From a bacterium (GTDB lineage Bacteria > Nitrospinota_A > UBA7883 > JACRGQ01), in the NCBI GenBank assembly GCA_021815535.1, contig JAKAGL010000134.1, positions 1 to 6,616 on the forward strand: 6,616 bases of DNA, read 5' to 3'. The first letter of the stretch is position 1. Every line of letters begins with the position of its first letter. Of the stretch, positions 1-5,689 are shown one piece after another. The notes beneath the pieces are model-generated. The model was not told where the DNA came from, did no database searches, and saw nothing but the letters and a program-made list of their open reading frames with translations. Position numbers and translations under genes: made by a program.

Positions 1-122
1 ATAAAAATTAAGATCATGATCGCCACCACCGAAAGAATAACCGTCACCCCCCGTGCGGTTATCAGGTAACGGGCGAAGCGGTCTTTCAGCAGGACTATCT
101 TCTCGTGTTTATCCGATCCCAT
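1..122 (-). CDS. pstC: Phosphate ABC transporter permease PstC, N-terminal fragment (cut by window edge)
   Basis: Only the first 40 codons are present; the gene continues beyond the left edge. The product starts MGSDKHEKIVLLKDRF, a charged cytoplasmic stretch, and then enters a hydrophobic segment (about residues 26-40, GVTVILSVVAIMILIF) that would be the first membrane helix. PstC with PstA forms the inner-membrane channel of the high-affinity phosphate importer, powered by PstB and fed by PstS. The assignment rests on this N-terminal pattern and on its position 98 bases downstream of pstS on the same strand. The ATG is preceded by AAAAGGGGTGG, a credible ribosome binding site. With so little sequence, PstA or another permease of the same class cannot be formally excluded, though PstC is the usual gene after pstS. 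Confidence 0.75.
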   Translation of the reverse strand, partial: MGSDKHEKIVLLKDRFARYLITARGVTVILSVVAIMILIF

Positions 123-169
123 GCCACCCCTTTTTCAACGTCACTTATACCGCTGGCTGTAAAATAACA

Positions 170-200
170 CAACGCCGAAGGCCTTGCGGCCCCGGCGTTG
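170..200 (-). terminator. Hairpin between pstS and pstC, probable attenuating terminator or mRNA stabiliser
   Basis: CAACGCCG (170-177) pairs perfectly with CGGCGTTG (193-200). A small internal bulge (AA opposite C) follows, then a GGCC/GGCC inner stem closed by a TTGC loop. Read on the minus strand the stem is followed by TGTTATTTTA, a T-rich but imperfect tract, so the terminator polarity matches the pst operon. It lies just after the pstS stop. Its likely effect is partial termination, or protection of the pstS message, giving more binding protein than permease. That role is inferred. Confidence 0.6.
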
Positions 201-220
201 AACACCCTATACGGTTGTTT

Positions 221-1207
221 TTACTTAAGCTGCTTGAGCATCTCCTGAGCCACATCGTATGGCAACGGCAGGAAGCCGTCTTTTATCACTATCTCCTGTC
301 CTTCCTTGCTCAGCACAAAGCGGAGGAATTCCTTCACTTCAGGGTCCAAGCCCTTCTTCGGGTCTTTCGCCACATAGATTTGGAGGTAGCGGGCCAGCGG
401 GTATTTGCCGCCGTAGACGTTCTCGGGCGAGGTGTCATATACCGGATCGCCTTCTTTCGTCGACAGCGGAACCGCGCGTACGCCGGAGGTGATATATCCG
501 ATGCCGCTGTAGCCGATCGCGAAACGGTCTTCGCTAACACCTTGCACCACCGAGGCCGAACCGGGCTGCTCTTTCACGGAGTCCTTGTAATCACCTTTAT
601 CAAGCGTGTGTTCCTTGAAGTAGCCGTAAGTGCCCGATGCGCTGTTACGTCCGAAAATCACGATTGGCTTGTTGGCGTATTCCCCCGTCAGGCCGAGCTG
701 GCCCCACGAGGTGATGTCGGACGGCGCGCCCCGCTTGCGTGACTTGCCGAAAATGGCGTCCGCCTGCGTCAGGGTGAGGCTCTTGATCGGGTTGTCCTTG
801 TTTATGAATATCGCCAACGCGTCTACCGCCACCTTAATGGGGGTCGGCTTGAATCCGCGCTTGGCTTCAAAATCGTCCACTTCCTTCGACTTCATCGTGC
901 GGCTCATCGGCCCCAGTTGGGAAACCCCTTCGGTGAGGGCCGGCGGCGCGGTGCTGGAACCTTTGGCTTCGACCTGGAAGTTCACGTTCGAATACTTTTT
1001 CTTGAAGCTTTCAGTCCAAAAGGTCATCAGATTTGCCAGCGTGTCGGAACCGACGGAGTTCAGGTTTCCCCTGATTCCCCGCACAGCTTTGTACGGCTTG
1101 TACTGTTTGTCCACCGTCAATGCTGCGGCATGCGCCGCCGGAACCGCCATCACCAATCCACCAGCAACGGCGATCGCCATCGCGATATTTTTCAGATTTC
1201 GTTTCAT
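221..1207 (-). CDS. pstS: Periplasmic phosphate-binding protein PstS
   Basis: This 328-residue protein is the substrate-binding component of the Pst phosphate ABC importer. Residues 1-27 form a Sec signal peptide: basic MKRNLKN, a hydrophobic core, and a likely cut after AHA at 25-27. There is no lipobox cysteine, so it should be a free periplasmic protein. The mature chain has the class II binding-protein pattern of PstS, with phosphate-contacting loops visible as SVGSDTL (51-57), AKGSSTAP (81-88) and GRNSASGTYGYF (186-197). The FAIGYSGIGY block at 229-238 is also typical of the family. Length is normal. The ATG is preceded at seven bases by GGAGGA (1215-1220), a strong ribosome binding site that fixes the start. 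The gene heads a minus-strand operon with the permease fragment and has a candidate PHO box upstream, so induction under phosphate limitation is likely. Confidence 0.94.
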   Translation of the reverse strand: MKRNLKNIAMAIAVAGGLVMAVPAAHAAALTVDKQYKPYKAVRGIRGNLNSVGSDTLANLMTFWTESFKKKYSNVNFQVEAKGSSTAPPALTEGVSQLGPMSRTMKSKEVDDFEAKRGFKPTPIKVAVDALAIFINKDNPIKSLTLTQADAIFGKSRKRGAPSDITSWGQLGLTGEYANKPIVIFGRNSASGTYGYFKEHTLDKGDYKDSVKEQPGSASVVQGVSEDRFAIGYSGIGYITSGVRAVPLSTKEGDPVYDTSPENVYGGKYPLARYLQIYVAKDPKKGLDPEVKEFLRFVLSKEGQEIVIKDGFLPLPYDVAQEMLKQLK

Positions 1208-1314
1208 TCAGGCTTCCTCCATAAGGTTTTTGGCCAAGGGGTAATCCCCGCTATCATCCGTTCCGCAGTGCGGCTCGTCATGGTGGCAACTCTACCGGAG
1301 GGGCATTACGCCAT

Positions 1315-1342
1315 TGTTAATGAAATGTTAAGATTAGGTTAA
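1315..1342 (-). promoter_or_regulatory. Candidate PHO box: three TTAACA-like hexamers at 11-bp period
   Basis: Read on the minus strand toward pstS, the sequence is TTAACC-TAATC-TTAACA-TTTCA-TTAACA (three hexamers, 1342-1337, 1331-1326 and 1320-1315), each separated by exactly five bases. An 11-bp direct-repeat period is the hallmark of PhoB/PhoP binding sites, and TTAACA-type units resemble the PhoP repeats described for Bacillus. The array lies about 108 bases upstream of the pstS start codon. The proximal hexamer could also serve as a -35 element (TTAACA against TTGACA). A weak -10-like TAGAGT lies at 1294-1289, 20 bp away, which is long, so the exact promoter is unresolved. Regulator binding is inferred. 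Confidence 0.65.
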
Positions 1343-1353
1343 TAAAAAATTGC

Positions 1354-1368
1354 CATAATGCAATTATG
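1354..1368. repeat. Perfect 6-3-6 inverted repeat in an AT-rich patch
   Basis: CATAAT and ATTATG flank a GCA spacer as a perfect inverted repeat. It sits 11 bases beyond the distal TTAACA-type hexamer in the divergent intergenic region. It could be a dimeric regulator site or a chance AT-rich palindrome; no T-tract follows that would make it a terminator. Confidence 0.35.
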
Positions 1369-1487
1369 TTCAAGATGTTACAAGCGTATCGTGTATGTTT
1401 CTGCTTCAAAAACCGGTATCCGGCGGGAAAATGAAGGGGGGACGATGCTAGGCAAATTTGACCCGGGGGGGCAGGCAAAGTAATCTA

Positions 1488-1515
1488 TCAAGTGAGAATA
1501 AACGCCGCCCGATAT
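1488..1515 (+). promoter_or_regulatory. Possible sigma28-like (flagellar-type) promoter for the 145-residue gene
   Basis: TCAAGTGA (1488-1495) matches five of eight positions of the FliA -35 consensus TAAAGTTT. CCCGATAT (1508-1515) matches six of eight of the -10 consensus GCCGATAA. The spacer is 12 bp against the usual 11. The site is 38 bases upstream of the start codon, a reasonable distance. One such match in an intergenic region may be chance. Confidence 0.25.
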
Positions 1516-1553
1516 GTATATATGTTTGATGAATATATTGAAAAGGGAACCAA

Positions 1554-1991
1554 ATGAAAATAGATGGAATCAATCCCACGGGCAGGCCGGGACAGGAACC
1601 GAAGAAGACCGATAAAGTATCGGGCGATGCGTTCGCCTCATTTTTAAAAGACGCCATGAATACGGGGCAGGCCACGCAATCAAAGCCGGCAACGGGACCC
1701 GCGCCCGTAATGTATCCGCAACCGGTGATGGGGCAGGCCCAAAATCCGTTTCAAGCCGAAGCGCTGCGCCAACTCGACGGCACATTGAGCGATTTGGAAC
1801 TCTACCAAAACACCTTGGCTAACGTGGATGTGCCGTCAAAACGGCTGGCCCCGCTGGCCGATAGTCTGATGCAGAAAAAGGATTCGTTGGTGGCGCTGAT
1901 GGGCAAGACCGGCGACCCGAAGCTGAAAGAGATGATCTCCCAAACCGCCGCGGTCATTTTGAACGAAAATTCCCGCCTCTACTCCAACTAA
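1554..1991 (+). CDS. Hypothetical small soluble protein with a helical C-terminal half
   Basis: I do not recognise the family. The 145-residue product has no signal peptide or membrane segment. Residues 1-25 begin MKIDGINPTGRPGQEPKK and lead to a short amphipathic stretch (DAFASFLKDAMN, 25-36). Residues 38-66 are rich in Pro, Gln, Ala and Gly and are probably disordered. Residues 67-145 look like a bundle of three or four amphipathic helices (ALRQLDGTLSDLELYQNTLA, then SKRLAPLADSLMQKKDSLVA, then LKEMISQTAAVILNENSRLY). A disordered N-terminus with a short helix followed by a helical domain is reminiscent of small proteins encoded near flagellar genes in deltaproteobacteria, but that is from memory and unproven. 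The start is supported by AAGGGA at 1543-1548, five bases upstream. It is transcribed alone, divergent from pstS and convergent with the membrane-protein gene. Confidence 0.72.
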   Translation: MKIDGINPTGRPGQEPKKTDKVSGDAFASFLKDAMNTGQATQSKPATGPAPVMYPQPVMGQAQNPFQAEALRQLDGTLSDLELYQNTLANVDVPSKRLAPLADSLMQKKDSLVALMGKTGDPKLKEMISQTAAVILNENSRLYSN

Positions 1992-2096
1992 GACGGCGGC
2001 CATCCCCACTCCCTGGCATGGGCGATACCCTTGTATTTGCCGATCATTGGCGTATCTGGCGTTTTTGGATGAAATACCGCGCCTAGCTGTCAGATG

Positions 2097-2489
2097 TCAG
2101 GCCGCGGACATTGAACCGCATCCCTTGCGGCAAGGGCAAAGGGCGTATGCAACGCCGGCCCAAAAGCTGAGACTGAATGTCATGGCAATGAACGTGCGTA
2201 TTTCATAATCTCCTTCCATCAGCACGGTGACACCGAAAGCGGCAAGTATTGGAAGGGTAGCGATTGCGATGGCAGCGGCGGCCGGGCCTGCCCATCGTGC
2301 GGATTTCCAGATACCGGTGCCAGCGGCGATGTATGCAAAGCCCACAATAAAATTGGACCAGACGACAAACGGAACATAATGTCCTGCGGCATGGCGGGAA
2401 GCTTCGGAAAATAAAACCGATCCTCCCGCCAATATGGTCATCACTCCAAAAATCATTGCGAACAGAGAACCGGGTTTTACCCACTTCAA
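2097..2489 (-). CDS. Small four-helix integral membrane protein, function unknown
   Basis: The product is about 130 residues with four predicted membrane helices, at roughly 8-28, 39-60, 66-90 and 99-118. Between helices 3 and 4 is a short loop with EGDYEIRT. The C-terminus ends in a small cysteine-rich tail (C118, C120, C124) with no recognised metal-site pattern. The overall pattern (GGSVLF after helix 1, YVPFVVWSNFIVGF in helix 2, EIRTFIAM before helix 4) resembles uncharacterised bacterial membrane proteins; I know no function. The start is uncertain. The open frame contains no upstream ATG, the best start is the TTG at 2489-2487, and no good ribosome binding site precedes it. Internal ATGs at residues 12 and 17 would cut into helix 1. 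A 12-codon ORF ends in a TGA overlapping this TTG. The gene lies beyond the terminator of the signalling operon and is probably transcribed separately. Confidence 0.68.
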   Translation of the reverse strand: MKWVKPGSLFAMIFGVMTILAGGSVLFSEASRHAAGHYVPFVVWSNFIVGFAYIAAGTGIWKSARWAGPAAAAIAIATLPILAAFGVTVLMEGDYEIRTFIAMTFSLSFWAGVAYALCPCRKGCGSMSAA

Positions 2490-2524
2490 AGTGATTGAGT
2501 TGTCTTTTTTCGCGCGTTTTCCAT
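2486..2524 (-). other. 12-codon upstream ORF overlapping the TTG start of the membrane-protein gene
   Basis: An ATG at 2524-2522 opens a short frame, MENARKKTTQSL, that ends in TGA at 2488-2486. The stop shares bases with the TTG start of the membrane-protein gene (TTGA), the arrangement seen in translational coupling. It also contains a run of six A's. One extra A there would fuse the ATG in frame to the membrane protein with a natural-looking MENARKKDNSITLKW start. It could be a coupled leader, a frameshift site, a sequencing error, or chance. No clear ribosome binding site precedes the ATG. Confidence 0.3.
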
Positions 2525-2572
2525 CAGCAAAGTGCTGTTAAAGTGTAAACAGCCGTAACCGGTGGAGGCGGC

Positions 2573-2601
2573 AAAAAGAAAAAGGATTCATCGCAAATCC
2601 T
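2573..2601 (-). terminator. Intrinsic terminator of the signalling operon
   Basis: On the minus strand, AGGATT pairs with AATCCT around a seven-base loop (TGCGATG), extendable by one G-U and one A-U pair. It is followed directly by TTTTTCTTTTT. It starts 23 bases after the stop codon of the tandem-receiver gene, so it closes the three-gene operon and separates it from the membrane-protein gene downstream. Confidence 0.82.
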
Positions 2602-2624
2602 CTGTCATAACGTGGAAGATGCTA

Positions 2625-3539
2625 TTATCCGCGGATTTGGTAAATGCCGGAAATGATGGTGGGGAGAATCATTTCGATGTCGTGCCCGGGGCCCGGTTTG
2701 AGTACCACGTCGTCGATGTGTGATTCGGGGCGCAAAAGTTCTGAAGCCTTGTCCGGAGAGCCGGTGATGACCATAAAACGGGGCATCTTATCTTTCAGGT
2801 TTTTCCGCAATGTGTTTACCAAGCCAAAGGCATCGCCATCCGGCAGAATGTTGTCAGAAATGACGATAGCGAAGGGGCCGCTGCTTTCAATGGCCCGTAG
2901 CGCTTCCTGCATGTTGTTGGCGGCAACGGTCTGCAGCCCGATGGAGCGCAGAAATGCGCCGAACCGCTGCTGTTGGGCTTCGGATGACAATACCAGCAGC
3001 AATCGGACGCTGTTTGCCACCAACGGGCCTTTTTGTTGAATGAGATCCATGAAGGCTTTGGAGAGCAGGTGATCCCGCTCTAGAATCTGCGGGGAAAAAA
3101 TATTGGGAACGGTTCCATGTTCATAAGCTCTCAATCGGTTTGCGGCGACCAGGATAGCCATCTTCTTTTCGAGTCTGGCGCGGCATCGGAGTAATGCCTG
3201 TTGAAAAAGATCGTCGTGAAGCGGCAGTTCCACGAATGCTGAGAGGCCGGCGTTGTATGCCGCCACCAGATTCGGAATGAGGGGTTGCCGGTCTGTAATG
3301 AGCGTTTCGAAAGGCGTTCGCATCATTTCAATGTTATTGATAATCTTTACGCAAAGAAGGTCTTCCCACACCGGAGAAATAAAAATGAGCTCAGGGTCAC
3401 GATCCTTAAACAGGCTTATTACCGCTTCTGCATCCTGCTGAATCTCCACTTCCTCGATGGAGATGTCATTGGTTCTCAGTGTTGCGGTAACGGAAGGATC
3501 AGGCCGGAAGGTTCCGCTTATGATGAAGTATGCGTTCAT
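2625..3539 (-). CDS. Tandem degenerate receiver-domain protein (two REC-like domains)
   Basis: The 304-residue protein appears to hold two CheY-like folds. The N-terminal one (about 1-120) keeps the alternating strand and helix pattern (AYFIISG, LIFISP, FETLITD, AFVELP) but has lost the phosphoacceptor Asp (Ser55 at the end of strand 3) and the active-site Lys (Leu105). Residues 121-177 form a largely helical linker. The C-terminal domain (about 178-300) keeps D229 in VISDNILPDGD, T259 in VITGSPDK and K281 in VLKPGPG. Its strand 1, LLLVLSSE, has Ser185-Ser186 where the Mg-binding acidic pair normally sits. There is no output domain. It lies two bases after the CheA-type kinase gene in the same operon, so it is probably a partner of that kinase, acting as a phosphorylation-independent or weakly phosphorylated adaptor. 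That role is inferred. Confidence 0.8.
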   Translation of the reverse strand: MNAYFIISGTFRPDPSVTATLRTNDISIEEVEIQQDAEAVISLFKDRDPELIFISPVWEDLLCVKIINNIEMMRTPFETLITDRQPLIPNLVAAYNAGLSAFVELPLHDDLFQQALLRCRARLEKKMAILVAANRLRAYEHGTVPNIFSPQILERDHLLSKAFMDLIQQKGPLVANSVRLLLVLSSEAQQQRFGAFLRSIGLQTVAANNMQEALRAIESSGPFAIVISDNILPDGDAFGLVNTLRKNLKDKMPRFMVITGSPDKASELLRPESHIDDVVLKPGPGHDIEMILPTIISGIYQIRG

Positions 3540-3541
3540 GG

Positions 3542-5674
3542 TTATTCAAACCTGCTGAATTTGACCGCCTGCGCGCCATAGTGTCTCGTCAGTATCCGTA
3601 CGAGGGATTCCTCCAAAAGCCCGGGTTCGACGGGGCTGGCAAAAAGAACTTTCAGCTTTCCGTACATATATCCTTTTTCAATATCTTCCAGCGGCGGCAC
3701 GGTTCCCAGCACGTCGCCTATTTCTGTGAATCGCTTATAGATGAGACAAGCAACCAGAAACGCCGGTTGTTTCCCCGCATCGAACTCTATGTAGGCCATG
3801 TAGGAGGGGGTCATCTCCTTTTTATATTTGTTGGCGCGGAACCACGCCTCATGAGAAAGTTGCACCGCTTCGGCGGTTACATCCGTTTCGCGGCGGAACT
3901 GCGGTTTTTCCTCAGGAAGAATTTTTGCGCTCGCCTCGAGAATGGCAGTGGAAGGCTGATCGGTCCACTGCCCTGCTTTGCTGATGCGCACGACTTCTTC
4001 GATATAAGCCACACCGTCCATCAATATATCCATCACTTCGGCGCTCATCGGCATTTTGCCGCCGCGTACGCGGTCCAGCACCGATTCAACGCTGTGAATG
4101 GTGGCCCCCCCTTTGGAGAAACCGATCATGATGAAGTTGCCCTTGATGGTGTGATACATGCGGAAGGCTTTATTGATATGCTCGATATGATTCGGATCCG
4201 ATTCCAGCGCGAAAAGCGCTTCATTGAGTGACGGCAGAAGTTTTTCGATCTCTACGATGAATTCCTGCGTGGCGGCCGCGGCATCGCCGGGGCGGATTAC
4301 GCCGGTATCGTCCAGCGCGAGTGATTCTGCCACGGTGGAGGCGGGCGGTGCTCCCCCTCCCGGTACCTGAGACGCTGCGGCGGGAGCCACTGACGATACC
4401 GCCGACAGGTCTTTTTTTGCCGATTCCGATGTTTTGCGCAGCCCGCGTACGCCCCTTTTTCCGGTAGCCCGGTCTATGAGCGATGGCACGTCAATAATGA
4501 ATCCCAGTTTCCGCCCCCCCAGAATGGTGGTGCCGGATAGGCCGTTCACGGTCAGAGCGCCGTTAAACGGAATGATGACAAGTTTCTGCGGAGAGAAGAA
4601 CTCCGAGATTTTCAGGGCGATGGTAAACCCTTTATGTTCGACCACCAGCACTTGCACCAATCCGCCGGTATCCGCAAGCGGTCCTCTGTCGATGACTTCG
4701 TTGAGGCTGTACAGCGGCAGGAGGTGCCCCAGATACTGGATCATCTCTCCCTTTTGCATCGAGGTGTGCAGGTCTTTGCGCTCTACTGAAATGGTGGTGA
4801 CCACGCTGTTAATGGGGAATGCGAAGAAGAAATTTCCCGAACGGACTACAAGCGCGTCCAGGATGTTAACCGCGGATATCAGCGGCACCCGGAAGGTGAA
4901 TAGGCTTCCTTTGCCCGGCGTGCTGTGGAAGGTAAGGATTCCCCCCATACCGGTGATCTGCTCGCGCACCACATCCATGCCCACCCCACGGCCTGATACT
5001 TCGGAAACCGATGCGGTGGTGGAGATCCCCGGCATGCACATGATCTCCAGCGCGTCATCGTCGGTAAACGGGTCTTCATGTTTGATAATGCCCAAGGTGA
5101 TGGCCTTCTGCCTTAGCGCTTGGATGTCTACCCCCTTGCCATCGTCCTCTATTTCGATGAATGTTTCATTTTCGCTGTTGGATGCGCGGATAGATACGAC
5201 CCCCTCCTCCGGTTTTCCGGCGCGTTGGCGGCCGAGAGTGTCTTCAATGCCGTGATCGATGGCGTTACGCAGCTGGTGCGAGATGGGGTCGTAAAGTTTT
5301 TCCACGATGGTTTTGTCCACCGTGGTTGATTCCCCCTCGAACTCAAAACGGACCCGCTTTCCCGTTTTGCGCGCGATGTCGCGTACGAGGCGGCGGGTGC
5401 GAAAAGAAAGATCCGTCAGATCCACGGTACGGATGGCTTGGACCAGATGGTGCAGATTCGACGATATGATGGCGGAAGTGCTGGCGAGATCCTTTGCTCC
5501 ATCCACCGTTTCGCGGGAGACAGGCGTTTTCTTGTCGTAGAGCTGTTGCAGGTGTTTGTACGTCAGATCAAGGTTGGTGTAGGTAATGATCACCTCGCCT
5601 GCCAGCGTTAACAGCTGGTCGAGGTTTGTCAGCTTCACCAGCATGTTTTCGGCTTGGCTGTGTTTTTCAGTCAT
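3542..5674 (-). CDS. cheA: CheA-type histidine kinase with circularly permuted domains (P3-P4-P5-HPt-P2-like)
   Basis: This 710-residue protein has all the parts of CheA in an altered order. Residues 12-120 are the P3 dimerisation helices, with the LVRDIARKTGKRVRF and DKTIVEKLYDP segments leading into the catalytic domain. Residues 120-265 are the P4 ATPase domain: N box HQLRNAIDHGIE (133-144), G1 DDGKG (177-181), an F-box-like PGIST with Ile217 in place of Phe, and G2 GRGVG (228-232). Residues 270-405 are the CheW-like P5. A low-complexity Ala/Ser/Pro linker spans 410-465. The HPt (P1) domain is at about 468-575, with phospho-acceptor H508 in MYHTIKGN and the supporting H527. Residues 622-710 have the alternating pattern of a P2, CheY-binding domain. 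Canonical CheA starts with P1-P2. Only 15 bases separate this start from the upstream receiver gene, so no P1-P2 region has been missed upstream. It probably transfers phosphate from H508 to that receiver. Confidence 0.9.
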   Translation of the reverse strand: MTEKHSQAENMLVKLTNLDQLLTLAGEVIITYTNLDLTYKHLQQLYDKKTPVSRETVDGAKDLASTSAIISSNLHHLVQAIRTVDLTDLSFRTRRLVRDIARKTGKRVRFEFEGESTTVDKTIVEKLYDPISHQLRNAIDHGIEDTLGRQRAGKPEEGVVSIRASNSENETFIEIEDDGKGVDIQALRQKAITLGIIKHEDPFTDDDALEIMCMPGISTTASVSEVSGRGVGMDVVREQITGMGGILTFHSTPGKGSLFTFRVPLISAVNILDALVVRSGNFFFAFPINSVVTTISVERKDLHTSMQKGEMIQYLGHLLPLYSLNEVIDRGPLADTGGLVQVLVVEHKGFTIALKISEFFSPQKLVIIPFNGALTVNGLSGTTILGGRKLGFIIDVPSLIDRATGKRGVRGLRKTSESAKKDLSAVSSVAPAAASQVPGGGAPPASTVAESLALDDTGVIRPGDAAAATQEFIVEIEKLLPSLNEALFALESDPNHIEHINKAFRMYHTIKGNFIMIGFSKGGATIHSVESVLDRVRGGKMPMSAEVMDILMDGVAYIEEVVRISKAGQWTDQPSTAILEASAKILPEEKPQFRRETDVTAEAVQLSHEAWFRANKYKKEMTPSYMAYIEFDAGKQPAFLVACLIYKRFTEIGDVLGTVPPLEDIEKGYMYGKLKVLFASPVEPGLLEESLVRILTRHYGAQAVKFSRFE

Positions 5675-5689
5675 GGGTTTTCCGGCTTC

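Larger units (their letters stand above)
1208..1553. other. Divergent intergenic region between pstS and the 145-residue gene
   Basis: These 346 bases contain no convincing gene. Going left to right they hold the pstS ribosome binding site and 5' leader (1208 to about 1290), three TTAACA-type repeats (1315-1342), and an AT-rich patch with a perfect CATAAT-GCA-ATTATG inverted repeat (1354-1368). After these comes a G-rich stretch with two AGGCAAA copies (1450-1456 and 1473-1479) around a CCCGGG core, then the leader and ribosome binding site (AAGGGA, 1543-1548) of the plus-strand gene. Both promoters must lie here. Longer reading frames crossing it are shadows without family signals. Confidence 0.7.

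Noticed and set aside
53..742. A 229-codon plus-strand open frame opposite pstC and pstS
   Set aside because: It lies antisense to clearly coding pstS, shows no family pattern or ribosome binding site, and reads as low-similarity Arg/His-rich sequence typical of a shadow frame.
1437..1520. A full GEMM-type c-di-GMP riboswitch before the 145-residue gene
   Set aside because: The GCAAA-like repeats are present, but the GNRA-capped first stem and the second stem with its receptor cannot be drawn.
1992..2096. A bidirectional terminator between the convergent genes
   Set aside because: I found no stem of useful length followed by a T-tract on either strand; the repeated TGGCG words there are direct, not inverted.
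2535..2552. CTGTT...AACAG inverted repeat as an operator for the membrane-protein gene
   Set aside because: Only five base pairs match across an eight-base spacer, which is expected by chance in AT-rich intergenic DNA.
3530..4231. A 233-codon plus-strand open frame opposite the HPt end of the CheA-type gene
   Set aside because: It is antisense to well-supported HPt and P2-like coding sequence and its translation has no recognisable domain.
4434..5255. A 273-codon plus-strand open frame opposite the ATPase and CheW-like part of the kinase
   Set aside because: It is antisense to conserved N, G1 and G2 boxes; the Ser/Arg/Pro-rich translation is a shadow of the GC-rich kinase codons.
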